Source of the DNA: Cellvibrio sp. OA-2007
Lineage (GTDB): Bacteria; Pseudomonadota; Gammaproteobacteria; Pseudomonadales; Cellvibrionaceae
Assembly (NCBI RefSeq): GCF_000953825.1
Contig: NZ_BBUL01000078.1
Location: forward strand, 1-64,000
Length of the DNA stretch: 64,000 nt
Direction of reading: 5' to 3'
Positions 1 to 8,051 of this stretch are shown here, piece after piece. The first letter of the stretch is position 1, and every line of letters starts with the position of its first letter. The translations under genes were made by a program, and so were the position numbers. The notes under the pieces were generated by a model, which saw only the letters and a program-made list of their open reading frames with translations, searched no databases and was not told the origin of the DNA.

Positions 1-437
1 TTAGTGAACTGTCCGAAGTTGGCGGAGGGGATCAGTTAGCTATTTTTGGCCTTATAAAATCAGACTTCTATATACCCAAGACCTACCCGATCATGTATCG
101 CGGGTTTGTACACAACCTGATTCATCGGGATCACTACCTAAGAGTTTTGAAAGATAGGAACATGAAAAAGTTTTTATCAGAACTGAAATATACATCTTGC
201 CCAGATGAAGTTTTTTTTAATAGCGCACTCAGCAATCTTGTGCCTGAGCATCAGCTGGTTAAAAACAACAATCTATTAATCACGTTTTGGAGAAAAGGCA
301 GTGCCAGCCCGGACAAAATTAATGACGATGATATTAATGGGCTAATTAACGGACCCGGATTTTTTGCCCGCAAATTCGAGTCTCTCGCGCTGATGAAAAA
401 AGTTGATGCGCTGCTAGACAGCAAAACAATTGATTAA
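1..437 (+). CDS. C-terminal part of a Core-2/I-branching (GT14-like) glycosyltransferase, cut by window edge
   Basis: The frame is open from base 3, upstream of the first ATG at 93, so the gene almost certainly begins before the window. The visible residues run from SELSEVGGG through YRGFVHNL and a CPDEVFFNSAL block to a TAA at 435-437. A Tyr-Arg-Gly patch followed about 30 residues later by a Pro-Asp-Glu-x-Phe-Phe motif recalls the C-terminal half of Core-2/I-branching enzymes (Branch family), which transfer N-acetylglucosamine or xylose in animals and act in bacterial polysaccharide loci. The assignment rests on this motif spacing only; the nucleotide-sugar donor half is not seen. It is followed after 63 bases by another glycosyltransferase on the same strand, so it probably belongs to the same operon. 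Confidence 0.5.
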   Translation, partial: SELSEVGGGDQLAIFGLIKSDFYIPKTYPIMYRGFVHNLIHRDHYLRVLKDRNMKKFLSELKYTSCPDEVFFNSALSNLVPEHQLVKNNNLLITFWRKGSASPDKINDDDINGLINGPGFFARKFESLALMKKVDALLDSKTID

Positions 438-500
438 AGGCACATGACATGACCGACGAGACAAATGAAATAATCAAACACTTAAGGACATCAATAAGTG

Positions 501-1733
501 ATGAGTGACAAAAAAAAGCTATTGCTATGCATCCCTGATTTTCCGTTTCCTGCGCGCAAGAATGGGATTTCAATTCGCTATTATCCCATTCTGGAGAATG
601 CAGCGAAGTCGTTTGATATTCACTTGATTGCTATTACCAATTCCACACCAAAGTCGGCAGATATGGAAACTGCCAAAAGCATTTGCAGCAAGGTTTCCGT
701 ATTCACTAGAACACATAAAAAAGTCGGCGCACTGCAAAAAATCAAAGCAAGGTTCAAATCTTTAATACCTAATCAAACACCCTTTGATTACGTGCATTAT
801 GACGAGCAACAAATTGCCAACTTCATCAAAAATGAAACGGCGGGAACCGAATATGATGTTGCGTTAAGCGTGCTAATTACGCATCAGAAATGGGTGAGAA
901 AATATGTATCAGCCAAACGACACACTCTCGATGTGATCGACTCACCCTATTCAACCAGGCTGCGCACCCAGAAACCAGGGTTACTCAATCGCTATGACAG
1001 CTGGATGGTTCGTAAGTGGGAGCAAAATGCGGTTAATTCATGCGACTACGCCTGTTATATTTCACCACTAGACAAAGCGATTGCACTCGGAGATCTGCCC
1101 GCGAAGAATGTCGGTATAATACCCAACGGCCTATACCTACAAGATTATTCAACAGAGAAAATGGGTTTTGGATGCACTACTATAGGTTACCTCGGGAATA
1201 TGGCCTATCCCCCGAACATTCGTGCAGCGATAAGGCTCTACCGTATTTTTAAAACGCTATCGGGCACAGCGCCCGACACCAAACTAGTGATAATTGGGCG
1301 CACCCCCGCAGCTGAAATTCAGGCTCTCGCAGAAGACCCAAATGTAATTGTGACAGGAAGTGTTGATAACATCTGGCCTTATGTAAATGGCGTAGATGCC
1401 TTTGTATTTCCTATGGAAATTGGCAGCGGGCAACAAAACAAATTATTGGAAACCATGGGCGCAGGTAAGCCTGTGATTTCAACGGAGCTGGGCAACTCCG
1501 GCATTGGCGCACAACACAATGAACAACTCATTGTGGCCAATACTGATGCTGAAATAGCACAAGCCGTCACTAGTATGTTGAGCGATGCACAAGCTCGTGA
1601 AAATATGGGGTTTAACGCACGCGAATTTGTTAACCAACGCTATTCATGGGAATCAATTTTTTCCCTTATCGACCAGACATTATTGAACACCAAGAACAAT
1701 AATATTGCGCCAGATGGTCATTACAAAAAATGA
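501..1733 (+). CDS. GT4 glycosyltransferase, exosortase-locus (TIGR03087-like) type
   Basis: A 410-residue protein with GT-B architecture. The N-terminal acceptor domain opens with a beta strand LLLCIPDFPFP and the pattern NGISIRYYPIL, matching the start of the sugar transferases known to accompany PEP-CTERM/EpsH loci. The C-terminal donor domain carries GYLGNMAYPPNIRA and the GT4 nucleotide-sugar signature around residues 310-330 (GSGQQNKLLETMGAGKPV), with a Glu that contacts the donor ribose. Acts at the cytoplasmic face of the membrane on lipid-linked sugars. I prefer ATG at 501 to the overlapping GTG at 498; an AAGGA sits at 484-488. Substrate is not predictable from sequence. Two hairpins downstream close the transcript. 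Confidence 0.8.
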   Translation: MSDKKKLLLCIPDFPFPARKNGISIRYYPILENAAKSFDIHLIAITNSTPKSADMETAKSICSKVSVFTRTHKKVGALQKIKARFKSLIPNQTPFDYVHYDEQQIANFIKNETAGTEYDVALSVLITHQKWVRKYVSAKRHTLDVIDSPYSTRLRTQKPGLLNRYDSWMVRKWEQNAVNSCDYACYISPLDKAIALGDLPAKNVGIIPNGLYLQDYSTEKMGFGCTTIGYLGNMAYPPNIRAAIRLYRIFKTLSGTAPDTKLVIIGRTPAAEIQALAEDPNVIVTGSVDNIWPYVNGVDAFVFPMEIGSGQQNKLLETMGAGKPVISTELGNSGIGAQHNEQLIVANTDAEIAQAVTSMLSDAQARENMGFNAREFVNQRYSWESIFSLIDQTLLNTKNNNIAPDGHYKK

Positions 1734-1768
1734 CCCGGTAAACAAATAAAAATTGACCGCACACAAGT

Positions 1769-1799
1769 ACCTGCAGATATAACAAATCTGCAGGTTTTA
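1769..1799 (+). terminator. Rho-independent terminator
   Basis: A perfect 10-base inverted repeat (ACCTGCAGAT, 1769-1778, with its complement 1786-1795) with a 7-base loop is followed by a short T run. It lies 36 bases after the glycosyltransferase stop. Confidence 0.6.
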
Positions 1800-1817
1800 A
1801 TTAATACCCTCAATACA

Positions 1818-1839
1818 GAAGCGACGCTTCGGGTTTTTT
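1818..1839 (+). terminator. Possible second, weaker terminator
   Basis: A 5-base stem GAAGC/GCTTC with a three-base loop, then GGG and six Ts. It stands 25 bases before the next ATG, so it could equally be an attenuator-like leader hairpin of the following gene. Confidence 0.35.
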
Positions 1840-1864
1840 ATTCAGTGATTGGATTTACAACAAA

Positions 1865-2755
1865 ATGGAAAAGAAAATTAAAAGAACGCTAAAACGCGCA
1901 CTTTCCTTTGTAGGTGTAGAAATTAAACGAATTGGCACCGAAACAGATACGCCAATGTTTTTTGATAGCTACAAAGAAGCACTCTTGTTTAGTCAAGGCG
2001 GTAAATCCGCAGCCTTTCTGTGCCCGATAGAAAAATGTACGCACTATATTGGCTTGGGGTTTTCAAAAAGCCACTGGCACCCGTTTATTGAAACGGTTAA
2101 GCAATACAAAGCAAACCCTTTGCTCACTTATGATACGTCTGTTTTAAGACAGTATTATGACAACTGGACACCCAACTCAGCAGCGGATGCCATAGCGGGT
2201 TTCACCGGCTGCCCGCCTGTATTTGAAAATTTGTTACCGCACCATTTATTTTTGTCGCCCTGGGCGGCACTTAATCAAACTGACGTAGATATTGATGTAC
2301 GCTGGTGGAACCGCAAAGACAACACCGAACATGGACGCGAAGACTTGCACTACCCAGAACACGGATGGGCATTTTTTGGCCCAACTCATCCAGACAAAGG
2401 AGCGCTTGAATTTGAACGGCTCATCAACCTATACAAAAGCTTGACCGCACACGGCTACGACAACTCAAAAGGGTGCGTTGGTGTTTCAGTATTAAAACGC
2501 GGCAATGACTGTATTTATCTGATTGGCGGTGGTGGATACCATAGAATTGCGGTTATGGCGGCAATGGAATTTGAAACTGTTCCGGCAAAGTTTCATCGCA
2601 ATTCAATCATCGATGTAGCAGATGTAGGCCTCTGGCCTAATGTGCGCAACGGAATTTGGAGCGAACAACAGGCAATTGATTATGTAGATCATCTTTTTGC
2701 GTTTGATTCACGCCAATGGGCTAAAGAGTTGGGCTTATTGCGCTCTGGGATTTAA
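1865..2755 (+). CDS. Hypothetical protein of polysaccharide loci with a ParB-like histidine-arginine motif
   Basis: I do not recognise a named family. The 296-residue protein has a basic N-terminus (KKIKRTLKRAL), no signal peptide and no membrane segment, and is rich in aromatic residues (WWNRKDN, WAFFGPTHP). Near residues 218-240 it has SVLKRGNDCIYLIGGGGYHRIAVMAAMEF in pieces that resemble the strand-turn-helix of ParB/sulfiredoxin-like proteins, where a Gly-x-His-Arg motif binds nucleotide. Similar stand-alone proteins occur in LPS and capsule clusters, where their role is unknown. There is no good ribosome binding site before ATG 1865. It is followed by a pyruvyl-transferase-like gene on the same strand. 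Confidence 0.7.
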   Translation: MEKKIKRTLKRALSFVGVEIKRIGTETDTPMFFDSYKEALLFSQGGKSAAFLCPIEKCTHYIGLGFSKSHWHPFIETVKQYKANPLLTYDTSVLRQYYDNWTPNSAADAIAGFTGCPPVFENLLPHHLFLSPWAALNQTDVDIDVRWWNRKDNTEHGREDLHYPEHGWAFFGPTHPDKGALEFERLINLYKSLTAHGYDNSKGCVGVSVLKRGNDCIYLIGGGGYHRIAVMAAMEFETVPAKFHRNSIIDVADVGLWPNVRNGIWSEQQAIDYVDHLFAFDSRQWAKELGLLRSGI

Positions 2756-2813
2756 CGTTTTAAACCGTGCAAGATGCATTTATTCACCTTTTAAAAAATT
2801 ACCGGGAAAACAG

Positions 2814-3995
2814 ATGACTCGCTTTTCAATTTTTGGCTATTACGGACAGGGCAACGCAGGCGATGAGGCGATTCTAGCTGCGCTAATTGATGGAATCAAA
2901 ACAGAGTTACCCAAGGCTCATATCAGTGTTTGTTCAGCCAACCCGGAAGACACAAAAATAGAACATCGTATAAATGCCTTCCCCTATTTCGGAATTGATC
3001 TTAAATCAATCATCAAAGGCGTGTTAGGTAAAAACCGTAAAAGTTACCTCAATGCGATAATCAGCTTCTTTAGATCAGATGTAATTGTGATTGGCGGTGG
3101 TGGGTTGTTTTTTGATAACCCAGAAACTAATCGATGGTTTTTTGGTTACATTAGATTAATTCACCGCGCCAAACGGTTTGGCAAGAAAGTAGCACTTGTG
3201 GGAATAAGCGTTGGACCTCTTCATCACAAAAGCTCTGAAGAGGCAATTAAACAAACTTTTGCATTAGTTGACCTTATTTCCGTGAGAGACAACACATCCC
3301 GAGACACGCTAATACGCTGCGGTGTGGCGCCAGACAAAATTCATGTGATTCCAGACTTAGTATTTACACTGAATTCGGCGAGCGATGAGCGCATTGCGGA
3401 AATTCTTGCGCATGAATCATTTCCCACGCAGGGCAGCCGCAACATTGCCCTAACCCCCTGCTGCTACAACATAAAACAATCAGGCTGGATAGAACAATAT
3501 GTTGCATTTTGTGAGCGCGCCACTACCGAATTAGATTGCAATTTGTGGCTAATACCAATGCAGCGCAACAACAACCACGACGACCTAAGCGCAATTGAGA
3601 GCATTTATTCAAAACTCTCACCTGATACCAAAAGCAGGACACACAAGTTGTTCGGCCGATACAGTGCAAAGGAAATTCAAGGAATTATTAGCAAAGCAGA
3701 TTTTGTATTAGCAGAACGCTTGCATGGCTCAATAATGGCCATCAATACAAATACGCCTGTTATGAGTATTGCGTATATGCCAAAGGTGAATGGAGTACTC
3801 GAACTAGCTAAATTGACAGATAGACTTATTCCAATGAATAACTTTATTGACGGAAATTTCTTGATAGCCTCTCAGTTTCAATCCAAAGAAAACTTCAATT
3901 GTTTTATAGCAGGAACCGAAGACCAATTAAGTGAGACCAAAAATCACGCAACCTCTAATTTTTCCATGGTAGTTAAGATTACACCCCAACGGTAA
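2814..3995 (+). CDS. Polysaccharide pyruvyl transferase family protein (CsaB/WcaK-like)
   Basis: The N-terminal motif FGYYGQGNAGDEAIL and the block VIVIGGGGLFFDN around residue 90 are diagnostic of the polysaccharide pyruvyl transferase family, which adds ketal-linked pyruvate from phosphoenolpyruvate to surface sugars. A later ERLHGSIMAIN block supplies the conserved Arg-Leu-His-Gly of the family. The frame is open further upstream to 2697 but that part overlaps the previous gene and does not look like this family, so ATG 2814 is chosen; the protein is then 393 residues, a usual length. Pyruvylation would add negative charge to the polymer. The acceptor sugar is unknown. Confidence 0.82.
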   Translation: MTRFSIFGYYGQGNAGDEAILAALIDGIKTELPKAHISVCSANPEDTKIEHRINAFPYFGIDLKSIIKGVLGKNRKSYLNAIISFFRSDVIVIGGGGLFFDNPETNRWFFGYIRLIHRAKRFGKKVALVGISVGPLHHKSSEEAIKQTFALVDLISVRDNTSRDTLIRCGVAPDKIHVIPDLVFTLNSASDERIAEILAHESFPTQGSRNIALTPCCYNIKQSGWIEQYVAFCERATTELDCNLWLIPMQRNNNHDDLSAIESIYSKLSPDTKSRTHKLFGRYSAKEIQGIISKADFVLAERLHGSIMAINTNTPVMSIAYMPKVNGVLELAKLTDRLIPMNNFIDGNFLIASQFQSKENFNCFIAGTEDQLSETKNHATSNFSMVVKITPQR

Positions 3996-4030
3996 CCAAT
4001 TAGTTTTTAGCATTTATAAGGCAACTGTCG

Positions 4031-5107
4031 ATGAAGATTCTAGTATTTGGAAAATGCACCTTACCACATTCGTCTCAAATATATACAGGGATGTATCGCC
4101 TCAAAAATCAACAGATATTTGACCTTAAATATATCCCTAGCGAAAAGGCTCAAAAATATATTTCTATTGAAAAAGAAGTAATAGACCAGCTTCCGGGGGT
4201 GCTGGCGTTAATTAATTCGGATCTTGTTTTTTTCGACTTGCTAGACTCACCCAAGATAGAAAATCAAGTTTTAAATGAAGTTGATTTTTATCTGAAGCGT
4301 AGTTACAGAAAAAGTGGATATGAATCCCAAAAAATTCTTCCGTTAGGCCTCAATTTTGAAGTATATAACAATTATCCCTACTGGTTTGAAACATACAGAT
4401 ATCTTTCTCTCAACTACAGCCCGAAAAAGGCTCTCAAAACAAATTTAAGTGTTATTTCAGATTCGTTGGGGATTACCTTTGTACCAAGAATTGGAAGCTT
4501 TGAATGTAAAGAAAAAAATGCAGCCACTAACAATAAAATACTTTTTATGGCTAGAACTTGGGATCCGCTGGAGCCTGGAGCAAACCTTACAGCTGCAGAG
4601 CAAGAAGATCGGTATAAAATAAATTGCGAGAGAGCAGCATTAATTACACGCCTTAAGGCAGAATTCGGGCGTAATTTTGTGGGCGGATTCGCACAAACTG
4701 CGCATAGCAATAAAGAGTTTTCTGAACAAGTAATACCAGATAATAACCTCTCTCGAAAAAAGAACTATTTAAATTTAGTTAAAAGCATACCGATTTGTGT
4801 AGCCACCACTGGACTACACGGTTCGATTGGATGGAAGATGGCTGAGTATGTAGCCTTGGGCCGCGCAATCGTTTCAGAAGAGAATACTATCTTAGTTCCG
4901 TACGGATTTGAAGAAAGGAAAAACTATTTGGAGTTTAATAACAACTCGACTTGCATAGAGAAAATCGTTGAGTTGACTCAAGATAAAGATCTAAAAAGCA
5001 AAATGATGGAAAATAATTCTCAATATTACAAAGATTTTTTGATTCCAGAAAAATTAATAGCAAATGCGTTCATACAAATTGCGGCACATGCAAACCAACT
5101 TCAATGA
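4031..5107 (+). CDS. Probable glycosyltransferase of GT-B fold, family uncertain
   Basis: A 358-residue soluble protein. It starts with a Rossmann-like strand (MKILVFGKCTL) and, in the second half, has NKILFMARTWDP followed by a glycine-containing block (TTGLHGSIGWKMAEYVALG) and an acidic IVSEEN segment that look like the donor domain of GT4/GT-B enzymes, although the usual E-x7-E motif is not clear. The protein is lower in GC-rich codons than the genes after 9 kb and has more Lys, Asn and Ile, like its upstream neighbours. An AAGGCA precedes the start. It is convergent with the next, PEP-CTERM-like gene. Confidence 0.55.
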   Translation: MKILVFGKCTLPHSSQIYTGMYRLKNQQIFDLKYIPSEKAQKYISIEKEVIDQLPGVLALINSDLVFFDLLDSPKIENQVLNEVDFYLKRSYRKSGYESQKILPLGLNFEVYNNYPYWFETYRYLSLNYSPKKALKTNLSVISDSLGITFVPRIGSFECKEKNAATNNKILFMARTWDPLEPGANLTAAEQEDRYKINCERAALITRLKAEFGRNFVGGFAQTAHSNKEFSEQVIPDNNLSRKKNYLNLVKSIPICVATTGLHGSIGWKMAEYVALGRAIVSEENTILVPYGFEERKNYLEFNNNSTCIEKIVELTQDKDLKSKMMENNSQYYKDFLIPEKLIANAFIQIAAHANQLQ

Positions 5108-5174
5108 AGACTGTTTTATCCCACACAATTGGTCGATCACGACAATCTGGCTTAAGCATCTTAACCCACGATTA

Positions 5175-5831
5175 TTATCCCGCTAGAGATGGCGAGAACA
5201 GCCATCTTGACCTGCTCAGGATCAATGCAGACATCAAAAGCAAAAAAAGTAATGGCGGCTCACTCACCACGGTTTTTTTGACAAGTAATGTACTTATTTC
5301 TGCCGCGCCATCCAAGTTAAAAAGATAATAGTCTGAACCATCGTATTTCACATCTACAATCTTCTTTTCTAAGCCCGCCACAATATTAGGGTTTGCCAGA
5401 CTAATAGCTGAAGTTTTACGCGAAACATCAAGCTCTTCCATAATATAGGCTGCCCCCAAATAACCATCTTCATCCACAAAATAACCCCAAGCTAGATAGG
5501 GTAAGTGGTCACTTGGCGTTTTGTTGGCTCCCCAAAGGTCGAATATTCCGCTTAGGTCAGAAGCTGTTAACTTCACCCAGAAATCAATTACCTCTGCCTC
5601 GGAAGGAAGGCGCCAGCCTGAATATGTACCGTTAAGATTAGTGACGACAGAGTTGATGCTTTCGCCATTATTAACACCAAAATCCAACCAGACCAAACCA
5701 GTTTCAACATCTCGTATGGCCAGATTATCGCCTTGCTTGAATGCATCGACATTTTCTATCGTGAGGGAATGTGCGACACAAGAAAACAATATTAGGAATA
5801 AAAATACCGATTTATATACGAACCTAGACAT
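5175..5831 (-). CDS. Exported protein with PEP-CTERM-like sorting signal (DUF1566-like)
   Basis: 218 residues. An N-terminal signal peptide (hydrophobic VFLFLILFSCVAHS) is followed by a DUF1566-like segment, TGLVWLDF then YSGWRLPSEAEV, often found in PEP-CTERM proteins. The C-terminus has all three parts of a PEP-CTERM sorting signal in order: a Ser-Glu-Pro-Pro motif (the VSEP variant usual in gammaproteobacteria), a hydrophobic helix LLFLLLMSALIL, and a basic SRSR patch, with a short 9-residue tail. Exosortases cut such signals and transfer the protein to the surface. A strong AAGGAG lies 6 bases before the ATG. Neighbouring genes include most XrtA-associated polysaccharide functions, which supports the reading. 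The natural function of the mature protein is unknown. Confidence 0.78.
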   Translation of the reverse strand: MSRFVYKSVFLFLILFSCVAHSLTIENVDAFKQGDNLAIRDVETGLVWLDFGVNNGESINSVVTNLNGTYSGWRLPSEAEVIDFWVKLTASDLSGIFDLWGANKTPSDHLPYLAWGYFVDEDGYLGAAYIMEELDVSRKTSAISLANPNIVAGLEKKIVDVKYDGSDYYLFNLDGAAEISTLLVKKTVVSEPPLLFLLLMSALILSRSRWLFSPSLAG

Positions 5832-6199
5832 GCCTTACTCCTTGTTTGCATAGATCAGATTGCATTAGCGTGAACATATAAAAAGTATCAGATGAAACAG
5901 TTTAAATGGTTGCAGTTGATCACATTGCCTAAGTAATTTAGCCAGAATTGTTAGCTGCATACAAATAAAGCATTTTTTGAGGCGCCACGAAAAGCTGCAC
6001 CATTGCCTTTCTACTTCTTGGGAGTTGGGTTTCGCTTATCCTGAAGCTTCACTGTGGGAGCTGAGTATATTCCGAATACCATTACCAATTGAAGCGGAAT
6101 CACTCTCTTTGTGTATTGTGATGCCATCATCTCAAAAATAGCCGCAAGATAATTCCCTTCGCCATTGATAGGACAGGGGACACTTACTCTTTTAGGATA
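5832..6199. other. Intergenic region, AT-rich, no firm gene
   Basis: This 368-base stretch lies between two minus-strand genes. I see no tRNA, repeat or clear terminator. On the minus strand a frame of about 60 codons without stop ends at 6011; its only ATG pair (6125-6130) would give a 39-residue peptide (start MMASQYTKRV). It has no ribosome binding site I can defend, and could be the remnant of a longer gene. The promoter of the PEP-CTERM gene should lie just above 5831. Confidence 0.4.
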
Positions 6200-7126
6200 T
6201 CAGCTTCTTTTTTTTGTAAATGAATGACTAAAAAGTGACAGAAAACGAGCAAAAAAATAGAGATAATTTAGAAAAAAAACAGTCAGGAATTGGCGCAACG
6301 AAACAACCCTCAATCGCTTAAGTAAAGCCATAACATTAAATAAACTAATGAGCGCTATTACTCCAAATGCAGCACTATACTCTCCGCCCAGAAACAATAT
6401 GACACTTAAAAAAGTAAGCATCATCATTATTAGTGAAGCGATAGCCACTTTTGACGCAAAAAATTTCTTAATAGATTGTGTATCTCCGATCCCATGCCAT
6501 CTTTCACGCGCAAAAAAATCTAATATCGTTTTAGGATATCCTTCATGATATACAAGAAAAGATGGATCCGGCCGCACCGCTATCCCTAAATTCTTAGCCC
6601 TATGACAAAAATCGACATCTTCTCCGGTCTTTAGGCTTTCACAAAAACCATTAACTCTATTAAAAACCTTTCGTGAGCAGATCAAGTTTCCTGAATTTAT
6701 GTAATTCGCCCCATACGTTTTCATCCAGCGAAACCAAGATTGCTCAATCCAAGAAGGCTTTCTAGAAATGGCCACCTTGCACCCTGTAATGCTTAACGGC
6801 TCCTCATCGCAAATATGAGCAAAATCTATTAGCGCAGAAAACCATTCTGAACTAACTAATATATCTGCGTCGATAAATGCAAAGCAACTTCCTATTGATG
6901 CCCCTACACCTGCATTTCTTGCAGCGGCTACGGTAACACGCTCAGGCAGGGTAATGAGTTTAACCCACGAGCGCCTCCGCACAATATTTCCGGTCCCATC
7001 GGTACTAGCATTATCAATAACAATTACCTCAATATCACTCCTATCTTTTATTAAGTCTTGTAACTCTTGCAGCGTACAATCAATAAAGGAAGCTTCGTTG
7101 TACGCAGGTATTATTATTGACAGCAC
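6200..7126 (-). CDS. GT2 family glycosyltransferase with C-terminal membrane helices
   Basis: The 308-residue protein shows the GT-A features of family 2: SIIIPAYNEASFI at the N-terminus, EVIVIDNASTDGT for the nucleotide, AFIDADI as the metal-binding D-x-D region near residue 90, and GEDVDFCHRAK as the ED catalytic region near 165. Two to three hydrophobic helices from residue 230 on anchor it in the inner membrane. The start is GTG at 7126 with AAGGA nine bases upstream (7136-7140). It follows the secreted-protein gene by 12 bases and likely shares its transcript. Donor and acceptor cannot be told. Confidence 0.85.
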   Translation of the reverse strand: MLSIIIPAYNEASFIDCTLQELQDLIKDRSDIEVIVIDNASTDGTGNIVRRRSWVKLITLPERVTVAAARNAGVGASIGSCFAFIDADILVSSEWFSALIDFAHICDEEPLSITGCKVAISRKPSWIEQSWFRWMKTYGANYINSGNLICSRKVFNRVNGFCESLKTGEDVDFCHRAKNLGIAVRPDPSFLVYHEGYPKTILDFFARERWHGIGDTQSIKKFFASKVAIASLIMMMLTFLSVILFLGGEYSAAFGVIALISLFNVMALLKRLRVVSLRQFLTVFFLNYLYFFARFLSLFSHSFTKKRS

Positions 7127-7138
7127 TTAATCCATTCC

Positions 7139-8008
7139 TTATTCAATAATTGCTTTTGTTGTCACAGGCCTATTTGACTCATCAAAGCCGCCTAAAGTTA
7201 TGCGAATATTATCGTACCAAATTTCAAATGGTTCGCTAATATTTTGAGACCAATCTAGAAACGCAACCTTCCGAATCGGTTCATTTGATGGATGACGATT
7301 CAACAGTCCTGTGGCGTTAACAAAAACCTTACCATCAATCTCAACATAATATGCTCCATCATGTATTTCTTTTATGACACCACCTGTCGTGTCAACAGAG
7401 TTAAATTTTATTTTGAAGCGAAAATGGTGCCACGAATCACCCCAATCTGCCGCAGTCCAACCCTTTTTTTCTGGAGTTTCTACAACAGCTGTTCCATGAG
7501 AACGACCAATCCATTGAGGGTGCGCTCCATTGAAGTTAATTACATTCTGTGTATCATTTTGTGTCGTTGTTCCATCACCAAACGAAACTTGATACATTGA
7601 TCCCTTACCAGTTGAAATACCTGTGTAATCCAAACCAAAAGTTGTATTAGCACCACCAAAGATCTTCAAAAACTTTATGCCCTCTTTAGCTTTTGGCATC
7701 TTCGCATGAAATTCAACATAGACTTCGTAAGTGTTGTAAGGCTTCATATCAAAACTTGCCCACCCGTATATACCGCCATTCGCTTTTGGATAAGTTGCCT
7801 TTAAACTACCACCCTTATTACCTAAGACCTCCTTGGGATCAGTGGAGACACCTACAAATCCTCCCGCCTGATAGCCAACACCCCACCCAGGGATTTCTTT
7901 TAATTCTCCAGAATCAAAATTCTCTTCAAACAGAATTTGAACTTCCGCAAACGAGAGACTACTAAACAATAAACATTGGATAAGTAAAATAGATCTTAAA
8001 CTACACAT
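7139..8008 (-). CDS. Secreted jelly-roll-like protein, possibly polysaccharide lyase or binding protein
   Basis: I choose ATG 8008, which has GGAG nine bases before it and yields a clean 21-residue signal peptide ending SLSFA; the frame extends to 8068 but that would bury the signal. The mature part (about 268 residues) starts LFEENFDSG, has WHHFRFKIKFN, YYVEIDGKVF and ends with FEIWYDNIRITLGG. This order, an N-terminal F-x-x-x-F-D-x-G, a central W-H-x-F strand, and a C-terminal W-Y-D-N strand, is typical of concanavalin-like beta-jelly-rolls including PL14/PL20-type lyases. Catalytic residues cannot be assigned. Placed between the polymerase-like gene and a glycosyltransferase, it may trim or bind the polymer in the periplasm. 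Confidence 0.6.
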   Translation of the reverse strand: MCSLRSILLIQCLLFSSLSFAEVQILFEENFDSGELKEIPGWGVGYQAGGFVGVSTDPKEVLGNKGGSLKATYPKANGGIYGWASFDMKPYNTYEVYVEFHAKMPKAKEGIKFLKIFGGANTTFGLDYTGISTGKGSMYQVSFGDGTTTQNDTQNVINFNGAHPQWIGRSHGTAVVETPEKKGWTAADWGDSWHHFRFKIKFNSVDTTGGVIKEIHDGAYYVEIDGKVFVNATGLLNRHPSNEPIRKVAFLDWSQNISEPFEIWYDNIRITLGGFDESNRPVTTKAIIE

Positions 8009-8051
8009 AGTTATCTCCAAATAATTTATGACGATCTCTTTGGTTACGGAA

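Noticed and set aside
5104-5328. 74-codon plus-strand frame overlapping the end of the 4-kb glycosyltransferase-like gene
   Set aside because: Two thirds of it is antisense to the PEP-CTERM-like gene, which has a signal peptide and a good ribosome binding site.
5862-5880. Possible sigma-54 promoter before the PEP-CTERM-like gene (minus strand TTCACG...TGCAA)
   Set aside because: The essential GG is missing and the GC is one base out of register.
6189-6540. 12-base direct repeat TTTTAGGATATC at 6189 and 6529
   Set aside because: One copy is inside a coding region and the AT-rich word has no associated mobile-element feature; chance is enough to explain it.
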